Assembly: GCA_022605955.1 (NCBI GenBank)
Contig: JAKCOZ010000317.1
Span: forward strand, 62,001-126,000
DNA length: 64,000 nt
Direction: 5' to 3'
Origin: Rallus limicola
Lineage: Eukaryota > Chordata > Aves > Gruiformes > Rallidae
Numbering within the stretch: the stretch's first letter is position 1; every line of letters begins with the position of its first letter. The position numbers and the translations under genes were made by a program. The notes under the pieces are model-generated. The model was given only the letters and a program-made list of their open reading frames with translations. It searched no databases and was not told where the DNA came from. This document shows positions 61,006 through 64,000 of this stretch, in pieces.

Positions 61006-63820
61006 AAGGCATAGCTTGTCTGAAACCTCCTAACAGGACACACAAGCAGACCCTGTCACTTTGGCTCTCAGCCTTTTCCTTTGCCTGGAAAGAGGGAACA
61101 TGCCTGGAACCTCCTACGGTGCTTTTCTCGGCCCTAGCAGACTGCAGTTCAAAACATGCTAAACGTCCAGCAATAACTCCCAAAGTAAAGAAGCTAGGCA
61201 TGAAAGGCATAGCTTGTCTGAAACCTCCTAACAGGACTCACAAGCAGACCCTGTCACTTTGGCTCTCAGCCTTTTCCTTTGCCTGGAAAGAGGGAACATG
61301 CCCTGGAACCTCCTACGGTGCTTTTCTCGGCCCTAGCAGACTGCAGTTCAAAACATGCTAAACGTCCAGCAATAACTCCCAAAGTAAAGAAGCTAGGACT
61401 GAAAGGCATAGCTTGTCTGAAACCTCCTAACAGGACACACAAGCAGACCCTGTCACTTTGGCTCTCAGCCTTTTCCTTTGCCTGGAAAGAGGGAACATGC
61501 CTGGAACCTCCTACGGTGCTTTTCTCGGCCCTAGCAGACTGCAGTTCAAAACATGCTAAACGTCCAGCAATAACTCCCAAAGTAAAGAAGCTAGGCATGA
61601 AAGGCATAGCTTGTCTGAAACCTCCTAACAGGACTCACAAGCAGACCCTGTCACTTTGGCTCTCAGCCTTTTCCTTTGCCTGGAAAGAGGGAACATGCCT
61701 GGAACCTCCTACGGTGCTTTTCTCGGCCCTAGCAGACTGCAGTTCAAAACATGCTAAACGTCCAGCAATAACTCCCAAAGTAAAGAAGCTAGGACTGAAA
61801 GGCATAGCTTGTCTGAAACCTCCTAACAGGACACACAAGCAGACCCTGTCACTTTGGCTCTCAGCCTTTTCCTTTGCCTGGAAAGAGGGAACATGCCTGG
61901 AACCTCCTACGGTGCTTTTCTCGGCCCTAGCAGACTGCAGTTCAAAACATGCTAAACGTCCAGCAATAACTCCCAAAGTAAAGAAGCTAGGCATGAAAGG
62001 CATGGCTTGTCTGAAACCTCCTAACAGGACACACAAGCAGACCCTGTCACTTTGGCTCTCAGCCTTTTCCTTTGCCTGGAAAGAGGGAACATGCCTGGAA
62101 CCTCCTACGGTGCTTTTCTCGGCCCTAGCAGACTGCAGTTCAAAACATGCTAAACGTCCAGCAATAACTCCCAAAGTAAAGAAGCTAGGCATGAAAGGCA
62201 TAGCTTGTCTGAAACCTCCTAACAGGACACACAAGCAGACCCTGTCACTTTGGCTCTCAGCCTTTTCCTTTGCCTGGAAAGAGGAACATGCCTGGAACCT
62301 CCTACGGTGCTTTTCTCGGCCCTAGCAGACTGCAGTTCAAAACATGCTAAACGTCCAGCAATAACTCCCAAAGTAAAGAAGCTAGGCATGAAAGGCATAG
62401 CTTGTCTGAAACCTCCTAACAGGACACACAAGCAGACCCTGTCACTTTGGCTCTCAGCCTTTTCCTTTGCCTGGAAAGAGGGAACATGCCTGGAACCTCC
62501 TACGGTGCTTTTCTCGGCCCTAGCAGACTGCAGTTCAAAACATGCTAAACGTCCAGCAATAACTCCCAAAGTAAAGAAGCTAGGCCTGAAAGGCATAGCT
62601 TGTCTGAAACCTCCTAACAGGACACACAAGCAGACCCTGTCACTTGGCTCTCAGCCTTTTCCTTTGCCTGGAAAGAGGGAACATGCCTGGAACCTCCTAC
62701 GGTGCTTTTCTCGGCCCTAGCAGACTGCAGTTCAAAACATGCTAAACGTCCAGCAATAACTCCCAAAGTAAAGAAGCTAGGCATGAAAGGCATAGCTTGT
62801 CTGAAACTCCTAACAGGACACACAAGCAGACCCTGTCACTTTGGCTCTCAGCCTTTTCCTTTGCCTGGAAAGAGGGAACATGCCCTGGAACCTCCTACAG
62901 TGCTTTTCTCGGCCCTAGCAGACTGCAGTTCAAAACATGCTAAACGTCCAGCAATAACTCCCAAAGTAAAGAAGCTAGGCATGAAAGGCATAGCTTGTCT
63001 GAAACCTCCTAACAGGACACACAAGCAGACCCTGTCACTTTGGCTCTCAGCCTTTTCCTTTGCCTGGAAAGAGGGAACATGCCTGGAACCTCCTACGGTG
63101 CTTTTCTCGGCCCTAGCAGACTGCAGTTCAAAACATGCTAAACGTCCAGCAATAACTCCCAAAGTAAAGAAGCTAGGCATGAAAGGCATAGCTTGTCTGA
63201 AACCTCCTAACAGGACACACAAGCAGACCCTGTCACTTTGGCTCTCAGCCTTTTCCTTTGCCTGGAATGAGGGAACATACCTGCTACCTCCTACAGTGCT
63301 TTTCTCGGTCCTAGCAGACTGCAGTTCAAAACATGCTAAACGTCCAGCAATAACTCCCAAAGTAAAGAAGCTAGGCATGAAAGGCATAGCTTGTCTGAAC
63401 CTCCTAACAGGACACACAAGCAGACCCTGTCACTTTGGCTCTCAGCCTTTTCCTTTGCCTGGAAAGAGGGAACATGCCTGGAACCTCCTACGGTGCTTTT
63501 CTCGGCCCTAGCAGACTGCAGTTCAAAACATGCTAAACGTCCAGCAATAACTCCCAAAGTAAAGAAGCTAGGCATGAAAGGCATAGCTTGTCTGAAACCT
63601 CCTAACAGGACACACAAGCAGACCCTGTCACTTTGGCTCTCAGCCTTTTCCTTTGCCTGGAAAGAGGGAACATGCCTGGAACCTCCTACGGTGCTTTCTC
63701 GGCCCTAGCAGACTGCAGTTCAAAACATGCTAAACGTCCAGCAATAACTCCCAAAGTAAAGAAGCTAGGACTGAAAGGCATAGCTTGTCTGAAACCTCCT
63801 AACAGGACACACAAGCAGAC
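61006..63820 (+). repeat. Second indel-dense satellite block
   Basis: Nine single-base indels lie in 2.8 kb after 19.9 kb with none: gaagg (61,006), gccctgg (61,301 and 62,883), gaggaac (62,284), cacttgg (62,643), gaaactcc (62,805), tgaacctcc (63,398), gctttctcgg (63,695) and gacctgtc (63,820). Nearly all change a homopolymer by one. From about 62.2 kb the variant order (two M, ggcctg, tacag, M, aatgagg with Y, M, M, L, M) repeats 54.1-56.0 kb at 41 monomers distance. It may continue beyond the window. Confidence 0.85.
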
Positions 63821-63944
63821 CTGTCACTTTGGCTCTCAGCCTTTTCCTTTGCCTGGAAAGAGGGAACATGCCTGGAACCTCCTACGGTGCTTTTCTCGGC
63901 CCTAGCAGACTGCAGTTCAAAACATGCTAAACGTCCAGCAATAA

Positions 63945-64000
63945 CTCCCAAAGTAAAGAAGCTAGGCATGAAAGGCATAGCTTGTCTGAAACCTCCTAAC
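63945..64000 (+). repeat. Partial monomer at the window edge
   Basis: The first 56 bases of monomer 324 (type M). The array clearly continues past the window. Confidence 0.95.

Larger units (their letters stand above)
1..64000 (+). repeat. Satellite DNA array, 198-bp monomer, 323 tandem copies
   Basis: The motif ctcccaaagtaaagaag returns every 198 bases from base 1 to base 63,945, always in the same orientation. Key landmarks of the monomer are gcttgtctgaaacctcc (about 36-52), caagcagaccctgtc (65-79), ctctcagccttttccttt (87-104), the PstI site CTGCAG (164-169) and cgtccagcaataa (186-198). GC is about 49% (97 of 198 in my count) and there are three CpGs per unit. Monomers mostly differ from the consensus at a few positions, and many are identical. 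No unique sequence interrupts the array and neither edge is in the window, so the true array is longer than 64 kb. Such length and homogeneity are typical of eukaryotic centromeric, pericentromeric or other heterochromatic satellites. I do not recognise the family, and its function and chromosomal position are unknown. Confidence 0.98.

Noticed and set aside
141..61014. Giant forward open frames (1,515 to 4,685 codons) as a repetitive protein gene
   Set aside because: They come from a stop-free 198-bp unit repeated in phase. The reverse strand is equally open, frames break at single-base indels, diagnostic variants mostly change the amino acid, and there is no unique N- or C-terminal domain.
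260..61043. Reverse-strand open frames of 66 to 2,102 codons
   Set aside because: Their ends mostly coincide with t62 monomers, where a TGA appears, so they map a satellite variant rather than gene boundaries.
1..64000. CRISPR array
   Set aside because: There are no short repeats separated by unique spacers. The whole 198-bp unit repeats, and no cas genes are present.
1..64000. Transposon or retroelement tandem
   Set aside because: I found no terminal repeats, target-site duplications, poly-A tail or recognisable transposase or reverse transcriptase coding. An ancient mobile-element origin of the monomer cannot be excluded without a database search.
1..64000. rDNA spacer or tRNA/5S repeat array
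   Set aside because: I see no rRNA or tRNA-like sequence, and nothing resembling paired Pol III A and B boxes in the monomer.
1..64000. A novel multi-gene biological system
   Set aside because: The window has no non-repeat sequence that could encode one. The interest lies in repeat architecture and assembly quality.

Overview
The whole 64,000-base window is one uninterrupted head-to-tail satellite DNA array. A 198-bp monomer (about 49% GC) runs in a single orientation from the first base to the last. There are 323 complete monomers plus a 56-base partial one at the end. Adding up every insertion and deletion I found gives a net of -10 bases, which matches the phase of the last monomer exactly. 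I see no unique sequence, gene, RNA gene, transposon, CRISPR array or regulatory element anywhere. Most monomers differ from the consensus at only a few sites. An array this long and homogeneous points to a eukaryotic genome, in heterochromatin or a centromeric or pericentromeric region. The monomer has only three CpG sites, and all three show the transitions expected from methyl-cytosine decay, which fits a CpG-methylating animal. I cannot name the species or the satellite family.

Monomer positions below are counted from the c of ctcccaaag, which is window base 1. The variants that reveal structure are: 23-24 (ca = type M, ac = type L, rare aa or cc); 62 (a, or t in gactcac); 66 (a to c, the caccagcag marker); 113 (a to t); a linked set at 124/129/130/140 (catacctgctacc...cag, called type Y); 139 (c to t); and 168 (a to t). 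They are arranged in several generations of higher-order repeats (HORs). These are M/L dimers of 396 bp at 15.0-17.8 kb, 4-mers at 21.4-23.0 kb, a 17-monomer duplication at 29.7-36.4 kb, 9-mers at 39.2-42.8 kb, a family of units each ending in a caccagcag monomer at 43.0-59.8 kb, and nested 8-mers at 54.6-59.2 kb.

Layout: 1-4,659 is clean array. 4,660-9,830 is dense with indels and is a monomer-by-monomer copy of 12,209-17,355. 9,831-37,876 is clean, with one 3-bp and one 1-bp deletion. 37,877-41,093 has scattered indels and coincides with a change in the variant repertoire. 41,094-61,005 has no indels. 61,006-63,820 again carries single-base indels. The indel-dense stretches look more like poorly polished long-read consensus than biological divergence.

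The monomer is 66 x 3 bases long and has one stop-free frame on each strand, so the array generates open frames up to 4,685 codons. I regard these as artefacts of repetition, not genes. No genes act together here. What the window contains is the duplication history of a satellite, and one likely assembly or polishing problem.
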